A stretch of DNA of 40,887 nt from Crocinitomicaceae bacterium (GTDB lineage Bacteria; Bacteroidota; Bacteroidia; Flavobacteriales_D; Crocinitomicaceae): NCBI GenBank assembly GCA_030730025.1, contig JANQWC010000011.1, positions 1-40,887 on the forward strand, written 5' to 3'. The translations under genes were made by a program, and so were the position numbers. Below the pieces are notes generated by a model. It worked only from the letters and a program-made list of their open reading frames with translations, had not been told where the DNA came from and searched no databases. Below, in pieces: positions 28,753-37,019 of this stretch (positions are counted from its first letter, which is position 1; every line of letters starts with the position of its first letter).

Positions 28753-29346
28753 TTATTTCCTTTCCTGCCACTTAAAATAGGTCTTTTGTTGCCTTGGCCG
28801 ATTGGATTCGACCTCGGTTAATGGTTCGCAAGGAACAAGACTTGAATGGCAATCCGAAGGTAATTGTTGGTATAAGGCGGTTCCGTCGGTTTTCCAGGCG
28901 ATCATTTCGTCCGAAACTTCCTTGATGATTTTAGCCGGATTGCCTACCACCAAGCTGCGCGGCGGAATTTGCATTTTGGCCGGCACAAAAGACAATGCGC
29001 CAATGACGGATTCTTTGCCAACTTCTACGTCGTCCATAATAACGGCATTCATGCCAATGAGACAGTTCTCACCGAGGGTACCGCCGTGGATAATAGCGCC
29101 GTGGCCCACGTGTGCACCGGCTTTCAAATGAACGGTGGTGCCAGGGAACATATGAATGACACAATTTTCTTGCACATTACAGCCGTCTTCGATAATGATC
29201 TGCCCCCAATCGCCACGCAAAACGGCGCCCGGGCCTATATATACGTTTTCACCGATCAGTACATTGCCGGTGACATTGGCCTGCGGATGCACAAAACTCG
29301 AAGCCTTGACAACCGGAATAAAACCATTGAAAGAATAGATAGCCAT
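28753..29346 (-). CDS. gamma carbonic anhydrase-like hexapeptide-repeat protein (PaaY/CaiE type)
   Basis: The 197-residue protein is a left-handed beta helix. Hexapeptide repeats run from about residue 15 to 125 (VHPQANVTGNVLIGENVYIGPG, then GENCLIGMNAVIMDDVEVG). The metal-binding histidines of the gamma-CA fold appear in CVIHMFPGT, HVGHGAIIHG. The C-terminal helical tail (about 140-190) resembles PaaY. The family includes carbonic anhydrases and thioesterase-like PaaY; without paa genes nearby the role cannot be fixed. It lies between the AraC regulator (36 bases) and pyrG (36 bases), on the same strand. Confidence 0.85.
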   Translation of the reverse strand: MAIYSFNGFIPVVKASSFVHPQANVTGNVLIGENVYIGPGAVLRGDWGQIIIEDGCNVQENCVIHMFPGTTVHLKAGAHVGHGAIIHGGTLGENCLIGMNAVIMDDVEVGKESVIGALSFVPAKMQIPPRSLVVGNPAKIIKEVSDEMIAWKTDGTALYQQLPSDCHSSLVPCEPLTEVESNRPRQQKTYFKWQERK

Positions 29347-29382
29347 AAGGATAGATTTGGCAGTAAAATTAGTGTTTTGAAG

Positions 29383-30498
29383 TTATTCAATCAAAGTTTT
29401 ATACTGTGATGGGGAAACCCCTAAGTGCCTTTTGAAATGTCTGTAAAAAGAAGTTCTCGAATTGAAATGACAATGCTCGCCAAGAGTTTCAATGGTGTAA
29501 TTTTCGAGGTAGCCATTGTTGATGAGCGTAAGGGCATGGATCAAGCGCATTAAATTCAAGTAGTCACTATGAGAAAACCTGCAATGGTACTTCAGGATAA
29601 ATTTGAGGTGGCTTTTGGGGTAATTGAGCTGATTGGCAATTTCACTCAAGAGTTTGGTGCTGGTGGTTTCAATAATACCTTCTGGCTTGAGTTGCTTGAA
29701 GTCTTCTAGCATTTTTGCAGTGTTTTTACGCACAATGGCCTCGAGGGCGCTGTCTTGTGGCTCTATTTTGCGCAGGGCTTTTGTGCTCCAGATGTTGAAT
29801 TCTTTGGAGAAGTCTCTGTTGCGATCCTTCTTTTGAAAAACCTCATTGAAGATGATATTGGGATTGAAAAATAAGTAAATGAGAAACAATGCCCAGCTGA
29901 TAATAGTGCTGTGAAAAATACTTTGGATGGCTTCTGCTTTATTGGGCGAGGCGAATAGTACGTAATAAATAATAATGATGAAATTATTGAAAGAAAGCGC
30001 AAAAATCCAAACCACGAGTTGCTTGACCTTTAATAATTGTTGTTTTGAAAAGACAGACTGATGCTGTTTGAAGTAGGAGAGGGTGCTGCGGATCAATAGG
30101 AAGTAATAAAAGCCAGAATAAACAAGGAAAATGATGCCAATCGCTTGCATATTGATTTGACCAAAATAGATGCGTGCGAATAATATCGTAAAGAAAAAGG
30201 AGAGGTGCGCAATGATTTTTTTGAGCGGTGTTTTGATGGATATAAATGAGTTCAGGCAAAGAAAGACAATAGGTGGTATGAGGAACATTGTGATGAAAAA
30301 CCTCAGGGCCAAAGGTTGGTTTTCATCGAGAATATGCAATGTGGTCAGGCCGAAATGAAAACGTGAAATCCCGGACATCAACATCAGTAAAAAAAAGAAA
30401 AAATTGATTTTTTGCGTCCGAACATAATGCAGTAATATCGCCATGGCAATTAGGATCAGGCTAAAGCCGCTGAAAAGGTTGAGTAGATTGAGAAACAT
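29383..30498 (-). CDS. AraC-family regulator with N-terminal seven-helix membrane domain
   Basis: I start at the ATG at 30498 (371 residues), where the protein begins directly with the first membrane helix (NLFSGFSLILIAMAILLHYV). The frame is open to a TTG at 30570, but that would place an 11-bp palindrome inside the gene. Residues about 1-215 have six or seven hydrophobic helices; about 270-370 is an AraC DNA-binding domain with two HTH motifs, the second being TIETLGEHCHFNSRTSFYRHFKRHLGVSPSQYK. Such membrane-tethered AraC proteins are frequent in Flavobacteria and sense unknown signals. The palindrome 37 bases upstream suggests autoregulation. Confidence 0.83.
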   Translation of the reverse strand: MFLNLLNLFSGFSLILIAMAILLHYVRTQKINFFFFLLMLMSGISRFHFGLTTLHILDENQPLALRFFITMFLIPPIVFLCLNSFISIKTPLKKIIAHLSFFFTILFARIYFGQINMQAIGIIFLVYSGFYYFLLIRSTLSYFKQHQSVFSKQQLLKVKQLVVWIFALSFNNFIIIIYYVLFASPNKAEAIQSIFHSTIISWALFLIYLFFNPNIIFNEVFQKKDRNRDFSKEFNIWSTKALRKIEPQDSALEAIVRKNTAKMLEDFKQLKPEGIIETTSTKLLSEIANQLNYPKSHLKFILKYHCRFSHSDYLNLMRLIHALTLINNGYLENYTIETLGEHCHFNSRTSFYRHFKRHLGVSPSQYKTLIE

Positions 30499-30534
30499 AT
30501 TCAAAAGTAGGGGTTTTTGAGCATATTTGATAAC

Positions 30535-30563
30535 TTTTGAAACATCTATATTATGTTTCAAAA
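30535..30563. promoter_or_regulatory. perfect palindrome upstream of the AraC gene
   Basis: TTTTGAAACAT (30535-30545), 7-base spacer CTATATT, then ATGTTTCAAAA (30553-30563). The arms pair without mismatch over 11 bp. It stands in the 196-base space between the divergent AraC gene and the small membrane protein gene, 37 bases from the AraC ATG. It has no T-run that would make it a terminator, so an operator is the simplest reading. Confidence 0.6.
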
Positions 30564-30694
30564 AAAGCAAAATTGTACCATTGAACTTGTTATTGATCGA
30601 GTTTAATATAAGTCTAACACACGGTTTATTTTAAATCCTCATTTTTGCCTTGTTCAAGTTTCTAAAAGCTTTTTGAACAATTTTTAAAATTGCT

Positions 30695-31210
30695 ATGAGA
30701 AAAACATTAAGCGTAAGTTCAGTTCATTTATACCAAAAAATAGCGCTATTGCTATTGACAGCCGTAGCGTCTATTCCTTTCTTGTATTTTTTGTTTGATA
30801 CGGAATGGTATTTTCTGTTGATTGGTGTGGTGTTGGTCATCGTTTTGCTGCGCAGTAGTTATTTAGCGGTCTTGGAAGCGCGCAAACTCAGAGCCAAGCA
30901 ATTTCAAACGCTGGTTTTAGAAGACGAACATTTTGTATTTAAAAATGCGCCCAAAGGCGGCGGTGAACAAGTTTCGGTGGCAGTGCACTACGATAACATC
31001 AAAAGTGTCGGTATACAAGGATCGAGCTTGTATGTCCTTTTGGTGCGCCGTCAAAATTGGAAAGGGCTGGGCCAAGATTATTTTGCGCCAGTTGGTGTAG
31101 CGCCCAAATTACAACTGTTTGCATTGCCTTCGAGTAGCTCAGAGCGCGCATTGCTATTTCATTACTTGCAAACGCAAGGTTTCAGGATCGGAAGAAAAAT
31201 CAAGCGTTAA
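30695..31210 (+). CDS. small membrane protein, STM3941/PH-like, unknown function
   Basis: The 171-residue protein has two close transmembrane helices (about 15-35 and 38-56) followed by a soluble domain (about 65-165) with alternating beta strands (TLVLEDEHFVF, VAVHYDNIKSVGIQG, YVLLVRR) and a final helix (SERALLFHYLQTQGF). The shape, two helices then a small PH-like barrel, resembles proteins annotated as STM3941 or PH-domain membrane proteins, but I cannot confirm the family. It lies 10 bases before the WecA-like gene and may be co-transcribed with it. Confidence 0.72.
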   Translation: MRKTLSVSSVHLYQKIALLLLTAVASIPFLYFLFDTEWYFLLIGVVLVIVLLRSSYLAVLEARKLRAKQFQTLVLEDEHFVFKNAPKGGGEQVSVAVHYDNIKSVGIQGSSLYVLLVRRQNWKGLGQDYFAPVGVAPKLQLFALPSSSSERALLFHYLQTQGFRIGRKIKR

Positions 31211-31220
31211 GTACCTCGTT

Positions 31221-32225
31221 ATGGAAAGTTTTACCCAACAATTTATCGTTTTTGCGCTCAGCTTGTTTGGCTCAACAGCACTTATGCCTTTGCTGATCAG
31301 TTTTGCAAAACGCCATCAATTATTGGATATTCCCAATTTGCGCAGCTCTCATATCATACAAGTACCGAGAATAGGAGGGGTGGTGTTTTTTGTAGCCACC
31401 GTTGTTTTCTTACTTCAAGCGAGCAGCGATTTTGACGCAAAAGGCCTCGCATTGATGAGTGCAGGTGCAGTGCTGATCTTTGCGGTAGGTCTTTACGACG
31501 ACCTCAAATCGGTCAAGCCAATGATCAAAATGTTGGCGCAAATCATTGCGTTATTCGGAATGGTAAGGTATTACCACGATGCCATCGAAAGCTTTAGACT
31601 CGCTTCGCTTTTTGAACTGATTCCGCCAGGTGTTTTTCAAGTGCTTGTTTTCGGATTCTTTTTGGTTTTAATCAATGCCATTAATCTGATAGACGGCATA
31701 GATGGGCTGGCTGGCTTAATTTCGATCAATTTTTTCGCTGTGATGGCGTTGTTTTTTTACCGCTCTGAACATGCTCATTTTGGGCTATTGAGTTTGGTGC
31801 TCATCGGCTCTATAGTGGCTTTTTTATTCTTCAATCTTTCTAAGCGCCAAAAAGTTTTCATGGGAGACTGCGGTTCGTTGTTGTTGGGTTATCTCATGTG
31901 CGGTTTTTCTTTACAATTCATGGAGTCTTGTTGCTGCGGTGCAACATTAAATGAATTGTCGGGAAATGAAATGGCGCTGATTTTTTTGGCGTTGTTCAGT
32001 TTGCCAGTTTTTGATTTGTTGCGCGTTATGGCGCTGCGCTTGTATCATGGTCAGCAAATCTTTCAAGCGGACAGAAACCATCTGCACCATGTTATTTTAG
32101 ATAAAACCGGAAAGTCTCATTTGTTTACGGCTGCTTTGTTGTTTACAATCCACATGAGCATCATTGTGTTGTCGCTCGTGGCGATGAACGCAGTGGGTAT
32201 GCCCGAAGAAGTTGTTTTGTTTTAA
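31221..32225 (+). CDS. WecA/TagO-like undecaprenyl-phosphate sugar-1-phosphate transferase (MraY family)
   Basis: With the ATG at 31221 it has 334 residues and starts right before the first membrane helix; the longer open frame would begin inside the preceding gene. About ten hydrophobic helices are visible. Family motifs are all present: PNLRSSHIIQVPRIGG, VGLYDDLKSVKP (catalytic Asp pair), NAINLIDGIDGLAG, FMGDCGSLLLGY, and the WecA-type RNHLHHVILD loop, which separates this group from MraY. It starts glycan assembly on undecaprenyl phosphate at the inner membrane (O-antigen, capsule or another surface glycan). No glycan cluster is next to it, so its product is unknown. Confidence 0.9.
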   Translation: MESFTQQFIVFALSLFGSTALMPLLISFAKRHQLLDIPNLRSSHIIQVPRIGGVVFFVATVVFLLQASSDFDAKGLALMSAGAVLIFAVGLYDDLKSVKPMIKMLAQIIALFGMVRYYHDAIESFRLASLFELIPPGVFQVLVFGFFLVLINAINLIDGIDGLAGLISINFFAVMALFFYRSEHAHFGLLSLVLIGSIVAFLFFNLSKRQKVFMGDCGSLLLGYLMCGFSLQFMESCCCGATLNELSGNEMALIFLALFSLPVFDLLRVMALRLYHGQQIFQADRNHLHHVILDKTGKSHLFTAALLFTIHMSIIVLSLVAMNAVGMPEEVVLF

Positions 32226-32322
32226 GGAGGTTGCTCTTTAATGGTTTGTGTGTTCATATATGCTATTTAACATAATATTAATTATATAACAATTACAACA
32301 AAACCACATTCCAAACGTTGTT

Positions 32323-32330
32323 TATCTTTG
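32323..32330 (+). promoter_or_regulatory. -7 box directly before mutS2
   Basis: TATCTTTG, followed by C, is the same box as at tRNA-Arg, tRNA-Val and the T9SS gene. It ends 4 bases before the GTG start, so transcription from it would begin at or within the start codon. Confidence 0.55.
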
Positions 32331-32334
32331 CACT

Positions 32335-34449
32335 GTGTTTAGCACCGACCAACAAACCCTCCACGACCTCGAGTTTGAAGCCATCAAAACATGGCTCGAA
32401 AAATTCTGCATTGGCCACACGGCTTTGAAGCAAGTTCAAACCCTGCAGCCGCGCACACAATTTGCGGTTTTGCGCCAAGAACTCAAGCGCGTCGATGAAT
32501 TGCGTTTGGTGCGCGTACACGGCGAAAAATTTCCGCAGCTCGAATTTGAAGAACTTCTTCAAGAGATCAAATTACTGGGCATTCAGAAAGCCGTGATTTC
32601 TTTGGAAGGATTTCGCCGCATTTACCAGGCCTCAGAGCTCGTTAACGCACTTGTATTGTTTTTTGAGCAATCGCTTTTCAAGTATCCGTTGCTCAAAGAA
32701 CTTACCGAAGACGTCTATTACACCAAAGAAATCATCGAAGAAATCGATCAGGTTTTTGACCGCAACGGACAAATCAAAGACGACGCCTCTGCGGAGCTTT
32801 CCGAAATCAGAACGCGCATTCGGGTCTTGCGCAACCAGATCAATAAGAATTTCGACAAAGAACTGCGCCGCTACAACAAAGACAAAGTGCTGGCAGAAAC
32901 GCTCGAGACGTATGTCAATGAGCGCCGCGTACTGACCGTGCTGTCTACGTTTAAGCGCAAGGTACCCGGCAATATCCATGGCTCGAGTAAAACAGGAAGC
33001 CTGACTTTTATAGAACCTTTGGTCAATGTGCCGCTCAACAACGAACTCGAGTTCTTGTTCGACGACGAACGCAAAGAAATCCACCGCATTTTACAGGCGC
33101 TCACCGCACTCATGGTGCAATACCGTCCGTTGATCAATGCGTATCAAACTTTATTGACAAGAATTGATTTCTTGAATGCCAAATGCAAGCTGGCTATTGA
33201 GATGCAGGCTGTTTTGCCCGCAATTGGACAGCACACCGGCATGCACATGAAGCAGGCGTATCATCCGCTGCTCAGGCGCGCCAATCAGCAAGCGGGCAAA
33301 CCTACTTTTGCACAAGAACTCAAGTTGCAGCAAAAATCCAGGATGCTCGTTATTTCTGGCCCCAATGCAGGTGGCAAAAGCATTACGCTCAAAACCATCG
33401 GGCTTTTGCAACTCATGCTGCAATCTGGTTTATTGGTGCCCGTGGCGCCAGACAGCCAAATGTGTTTTTTCAAGCAGATATATTCAGATATTGGAGATAA
33501 TCAATCTATTGAAAATGAATTGAGTACCTACTCTTATCGCTTGCAACGCATGAAGTTCTTTTTAGGGCGCGCCAATGCCCAAACTTTGTTGCTTTTAGAC
33601 GAATTTGGAACGGGTTCAGATCCAGAATTGGGCGCCGCTTTGGCAGAGGTTTTCTTCGAGCAAATGTATGCGCTGCAGGTTTTTGGCGTCCTCACTACAC
33701 ATTACAGCAATATCAAACTCAAAGCAGACGAACTCCCGGAGGCCCAAAACGGCTGCATGTTATTTAATGAAAAGGACCTCTCCCCGCTTTATCAGTTTGC
33801 CTTAGGGCAGCCCGGTAGCTCCTTTACCTTTGAAGTGGCCCAGCTCAACGGCATCTCCAAAGCCTTGATCCAAGACGCCAAACAGCGCCTCAATCAGCAA
33901 AAAGTACGCTTAGACAAATTGCTGAGTGGCCTTCAGAAAGAACGCAACCAGCTTTTGGCTCAAAATAAACGCCTAGAAGAAGCTGCCAAAGCCGCAGAAC
34001 GTTCGAGTTCGCAACATGATCAAGAAATTCAGAAGCTACAACACAAGCAAAGTCAGGTGACGCAGGTGCAAGAAACCAGTCAGCGACAGCTCCAAGCGGG
34101 TAAAAAAATGCTGGCCTTCATCGAGAAATTCAATGCAACTTCTCGCAAAAAAGATGTCAATACCGCTCTTTTTCAGGAGCTCACCCAATTTTTACGCCTC
34201 GAGAAGTCCAAGCAAACCATCAAGAAAAAAGCGCCGAGCCCCTCTCCTACCCAAGTGCCAACAAAAAAAGAAGTGCAGCGCGCCGAAAAGTACGAGCAAG
34301 AGCGCATTAAAGTAGGTTCTCAGGTACAGCTTATCCAGACCAACCGCATCGGTGTGGTCGAAGAAATGAAAGGCAAGCAGCTCAGCGTGATATTCGGTCA
34401 GGCCCGCATCAAAGTACATCTAGAGAAGTTGCGCTTTTTGGCCGACTGA
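32335..34449 (+). CDS. mutS2: MutS2-family ATPase without Smr domain
   Basis: The 704-residue protein has the MutS core helices (about 1-300), ATPase domain with Walker A GPNAGGKS at residues 342-349 and Walker B LLLLDEFGTGSD (Asp422), then a coiled-coil arm (about 530-600). It ends with a KOW-like segment (VGSQVQLIQTNRIGVVEEMKGKQ). There is no C-terminal Smr nuclease domain, which in the B. subtilis and Thermus proteins follows this segment. MutS2 acts in suppression of recombination or, in Bacillus, in rescue of collided ribosomes. The GTG start is chosen because the conserved N-terminus begins there. Confidence 0.9.
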   Translation: MFSTDQQTLHDLEFEAIKTWLEKFCIGHTALKQVQTLQPRTQFAVLRQELKRVDELRLVRVHGEKFPQLEFEELLQEIKLLGIQKAVISLEGFRRIYQASELVNALVLFFEQSLFKYPLLKELTEDVYYTKEIIEEIDQVFDRNGQIKDDASAELSEIRTRIRVLRNQINKNFDKELRRYNKDKVLAETLETYVNERRVLTVLSTFKRKVPGNIHGSSKTGSLTFIEPLVNVPLNNELEFLFDDERKEIHRILQALTALMVQYRPLINAYQTLLTRIDFLNAKCKLAIEMQAVLPAIGQHTGMHMKQAYHPLLRRANQQAGKPTFAQELKLQQKSRMLVISGPNAGGKSITLKTIGLLQLMLQSGLLVPVAPDSQMCFFKQIYSDIGDNQSIENELSTYSYRLQRMKFFLGRANAQTLLLLDEFGTGSDPELGAALAEVFFEQMYALQVFGVLTTHYSNIKLKADELPEAQNGCMLFNEKDLSPLYQFALGQPGSSFTFEVAQLNGISKALIQDAKQRLNQQKVRLDKLLSGLQKERNQLLAQNKRLEEAAKAAERSSSQHDQEIQKLQHKQSQVTQVQETSQRQLQAGKKMLAFIEKFNATSRKKDVNTALFQELTQFLRLEKSKQTIKKKAPSPSPTQVPTKKEVQRAEKYEQERIKVGSQVQLIQTNRIGVVEEMKGKQLSVIFGQARIKVHLEKLRFLAD

Positions 34450-34488
34450 AATTTAACATAAGTTACATATGAATCCCTTGAAAATGCG

Positions 34489-34496
34489 TAACTTTG
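34489..34496 (+). promoter_or_regulatory. -7 box of the spermidine gene
   Basis: TAACTTTG followed by C lies 28 bases before the ATG of the AdoMet decarboxylase-spermidine synthase gene and 40 bases after the mutS2 stop. No clear -33 element is visible. Confidence 0.45.
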
Positions 34497-34524
34497 CGCT
34501 CAATTTTTTAATTTATCACAGCAA

Positions 34525-35811
34525 ATGAGTAGTACAGCACTTGGAAACCACATCTTAGTGGAGTTTATGAATTGTGACCCGCATGTCATGAACGACGTAG
34601 CGGCAATCGAACGCGACATGGTCGGCGCAGCCCGCAAAGCCGAAGCCACCGTGATCAACTCTACCTTTCACCACTTTTCGCCTTACGGTGTTTCGGGTGT
34701 AGTCGTGATCCAAGAAAGTCACTTAGCAATTCACACTTGGCCAGAATACGGCTATGCAGCTGTAGACGTCTTTACATGTGGTGAAATGAACGCCTGGATT
34801 GCCTTTGACCACCTCAAAGAATGCTTTGGTGCCAAGTCTTATTCTGCCATCGAAATGAAGCGCGGTTCAGTTAATTTACTTACCCGCAACGATTTCGACA
34901 TCACCAGCGCACGCGAAAAAGCAGCTGAGTGGCGCAACCCAGACTTCTATACCCGCAACGTGTGGTTTACAGACAAAGACGAAGACCAAGCGCTTTCTTT
35001 GCGTTTCACCGGAGATGTCTTTTTTGATGTACAATCGCCTTTTCAGCGCGTTCGCATCTTAGAATCTACTAAATATGGCAAAATGTTGGCCCTCGACGAC
35101 ATGGTCATGACCACCATCAAAGACGAGTTCCATTACCACGAAATGATCGCTCACCCAAGCCTCTTCACGCTCCAAAATGCCAAAAATGTATTGGTCATCG
35201 GCGGCGGCGACGGCGGAACTGTGCGCGAAGTTTTGCGTCACAGCAACATCGAGAAGGTAACCATGGTAGAAATCGACGGCGAAGTCATCAAGGCTTGTAA
35301 AGAACACCTACCGAGCATTGCCGCAGCTTTCGACGACCCACGCTTAGAACTCATCGTAGACGACGGCATCGCATTTGTCAAGAGTGCAGCAGACGCAGTC
35401 TATGACCTCCTTATTGTAGACGGCTCAGACCCTGTTGGCCCAGCCGAAGGTTTGTTCAGCGTAGAATTCTATCAAAACTGCTACCGCACGCTCAAGGCAG
35501 ACGGAATCTTAGTGGCCCAAGGAGAATCTCCAAAGTTCAACGAAAAAGCATTTGCAGAGCTCAACCAAACCCTACAAGGTATTTTTGGCGCACAAAACGC
35601 ACCAGTTGGTTTGTTCTTCGTTCCAACCTACCCTACCGGCATGTGGTCTTTCCAATACGGTCTCAAAGGCGCCGCAGATCCGCGCAAAGTAACCAATGTA
35701 GAAGCCATCAAGTCTTTTGTAACCGAAAAAGGCCTTCGTTACTACAACGAAGACATCCATTTCTCAACGTTCGCGTTGCCTAATTTTGTAAAGCAATTAA
35801 TTCAACAATAA
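34525..35811 (+). CDS. S-adenosylmethionine decarboxylase-spermidine synthase fusion
   Basis: The 428-residue protein joins the two enzymes that make spermidine from putrescine and AdoMet. Residues about 1-125 form a SpeH-type AdoMet decarboxylase: the self-cleavage site Glu64-Ser65 (Ser65 becomes the pyruvoyl group) in [12 protein letters not shown], with His70 and Cys85, which match Ser63, His68 and Cys83 of the Thermotoga enzyme. Residues about 140-425 form spermidine synthase (SpeE): [18 protein letters not shown] binds decarboxylated AdoMet, and [16 protein letters not shown] carries the catalytic Asp. Cleavage at Ser65 would leave a short beta chain and an alpha chain fused to SpeE. Similar fusions are known from other bacteria. 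The slyD-like gene follows after one base. Confidence 0.93.
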   Translation: MSSTALGNHILVEFMNCDPHVMNDVAAIERDMVGAARKAEATVINSTFHHFSPYGVSGVVVIQESHLAIHTWPEYGYAAVDVFTCGEMNAWIAFDHLKECFGAKSYSAIEMKRGSVNLLTRNDFDITSAREKAAEWRNPDFYTRNVWFTDKDEDQALSLRFTGDVFFDVQSPFQRVRILESTKYGKMLALDDMVMTTIKDEFHYHEMIAHPSLFTLQNAKNVLVIGGGDGGTVREVLRHSNIEKVTMVEIDGEVIKACKEHLPSIAAAFDDPRLELIVDDGIAFVKSAADAVYDLLIVDGSDPVGPAEGLFSVEFYQNCYRTLKADGILVAQGESPKFNEKAFAELNQTLQGIFGAQNAPVGLFFVPTYPTGMWSFQYGLKGAADPRKVTNVEAIKSFVTEKGLRYYNEDIHFSTFALPNFVKQLIQQ

Positions 35812-35812
35812 C

Positions 35813-36319
35813 ATGACAATTTCCCAAAACAAGGTCGTCACCTTGACCTACAAGCTCTCTGATCACACAACCGGAGAAACAATCGAAGAAACAACTCCGG
35901 AAAATGCCTTGACCTTCTTGTATGGTGTGGGTGGAATGATTCCTGAATTTGAGGAAAAACTTGCCGACAAAACTGCTGGTGAGCACTTTGATTTTCATAT
36001 TTTGGCAGCCAATGCCTATGGTGAGCAAGATCCACAGCATATCGTGATGTTGCCTGCCAATATTTTCCACGACGAAAACGGCGCTTTTGACAAAGAAATG
36101 TTCCAAGTTGGCAGCATGGTTCCGATGTCAGACAGCGAAGGAAACCAATTGCGCGGACGCATTTTAGAGGTCGCTGAAGAAACCGTTCAGATGGACTTCA
36201 ACCACCCACTTGCAGGCACAGACCTTCATTTTGTAGGTACCATTTTAGAGGTGCGCGATGCAGAAGCTGAAGAATTGGCTCACGGCCATGCACACGGCCC
36301 ACACGGTCATCAGCACTAA
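35813..36319 (+). CDS. SlyD-like FKBP peptidyl-prolyl isomerase
   Basis: The 168-residue cytoplasmic protein has the SlyD arrangement: a short FKBP half, an inserted IF chaperone domain (about 70-125), and the FKBP half resumed. Clear blocks are VTLTYKLSDHTTGETIEE, FLYGVGGMIPEFEEKLADKTAGEHFDF and FNHPLAGTDLHFVGTILEVRDA. The tail is His-rich (HGHAHGPHGHQH), which in SlyD binds nickel or zinc. It may act as a folding helper and metal carrier. It is one base behind the spermidine fusion gene and ends before a terminator-like hairpin. Confidence 0.9.
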   Translation: MTISQNKVVTLTYKLSDHTTGETIEETTPENALTFLYGVGGMIPEFEEKLADKTAGEHFDFHILAANAYGEQDPQHIVMLPANIFHDENGAFDKEMFQVGSMVPMSDSEGNQLRGRILEVAEETVQMDFNHPLAGTDLHFVGTILEVRDAEAEELAHGHAHGPHGHQH

Positions 36320-36323
36320 ACGC

Positions 36324-36346
36324 AACAATTTTACAACTATATTGTT
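36324..36346. repeat. small inverted repeat upstream of ssb
   Basis: AACAAT (36324-36329) and ATTGTT (36341-36346) are perfect inverted repeats with 11 bases between. The region lies directly after the slyD-like stop. It could be an operator or chance in AT-rich DNA. Confidence 0.3.
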
Positions 36347-36349
36347 ACA

Positions 36350-36390
36350 AGGCGTATATCGGTATTTTCCGGTATACGCTTTTTAATTTT
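36350..36390 (+). terminator. terminator-like hairpin between slyD and ssb
   Basis: GCGTATATCGG (36352-36362) and CCGGTATACGC (36369-36379) pair over 11 bp with one T-G pair around a TATTTT loop, followed by TTTTTAATTTT. It looks like an intrinsic terminator for the spermidine-slyD unit, but it ends only 8 bases before the ssb ATG, so it would also sit in any ssb leader that starts further upstream. Confidence 0.7.
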
Positions 36391-36398
36391 ATACACCC

Positions 36399-36842
36399 AT
36401 GGCTACAGTATTTGAAACCAGACTGATCGGCAACATCGGAAAAGACGCCCACATCAAAACAATGGACCGCGGCATCATCGCCATCAACTTCCCCGTTGCC
36501 CACAACAAAAACTGGAAAGACAAAAAAACCGGTCAAATGCGCACCAAAACCACATGGGTCAATTGCACCATCTGGAAGCGCGAAGGCTCCAACATGCGCA
36601 TCATTGACTTTCTCACACGCGGCACCCTCGTAGAAGTACTCGGCACACCCTTTGCCAAAACCGTACAGCTCGAAGACGCCCAAATGCGCACAGAAATCCG
36701 CTTGAATGTTTCCAAAACAAACATCCTCAGACCCGCCAACCGCGAAGACCAAGAAGGCCTTGGCTTCGTAGATCAAGACGACGAAGAAGATCAGTACGGC
36801 GCAAGCCTAGATGATTTCAATATGGATGGAGATGATTTTTAA
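36399..36842 (+). CDS. ssb: single-stranded DNA-binding protein
   Basis: The 147-residue protein has one OB fold (about 5-110): FETRLIGNIGKDAH, INFPVAHNKNW, KTTWVNCTIWKREG and LVEVLGTPFAK. The tail is acidic and ends MDGDDF, so the last Phe that docks partner proteins is kept but the usual Pro before it (DDIPF type) is not. The short form and this tail suggest a second SSB of the kind found beside a main SSB in Bacteroidetes, though this cannot be told without the genome. It has its own start region after the hairpin, and tRNA-Asn follows. Confidence 0.9.
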   Translation: MATVFETRLIGNIGKDAHIKTMDRGIIAINFPVAHNKNWKDKKTGQMRTKTTWVNCTIWKREGSNMRIIDFLTRGTLVEVLGTPFAKTVQLEDAQMRTEIRLNVSKTNILRPANREDQEGLGFVDQDDEEDQYGASLDDFNMDGDDF

Positions 36843-36914
36843 GCACTTATAAAAAACCGCAAAAAAAATCACATTTTTTTCTTCATACTGATTTCAATTA
36901 AATAAAAATTTATT

Positions 36915-36922
36915 TATATTTG
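36915..36922 (+). promoter_or_regulatory. -7 box of tRNA-Asn
   Basis: TATATTTG, followed by C, lies 23 bases before the tRNA 5' end and fits the -7 consensus of the phylum. The region around it is strongly AT-rich, as usual for a tRNA promoter here. Confidence 0.6.
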
Positions 36923-36945
36923 CAACCTCAATCAGAGAGCAACAT

Positions 36946-37019
36946 TCCTCCTTAGCTCAGTTGGTTAGAGCATCTGACTGTTAATCAGAGGGTCTCAGGT
37001 TCAAGTCCTGAAGGGGGAG
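36946..37019 (+). tRNA. tRNA-Asn (anticodon GTT)
   Basis: Acceptor stem TCCTCCT/AGGGGGA (with one T-G pair), D stem GCTC/GAGC, anticodon stem TCTGA/TCAGA around CTGTTAA (anticodon GTT), T arm TCAGG-TTCAAGT-CCTGA. The discriminator G is at 37019, and no CCA is encoded. Its last 8 bases and the terminator occur again at 39451-39488, which makes this tRNA a likely attachment site of an integrating element. Confidence 0.97.

Noticed and set aside
31119..31220. Longer N-terminus for the WecA-like protein
   Set aside because: This stretch is inside the preceding gene in another frame and has no transferase features; the protein begins naturally at 31221.
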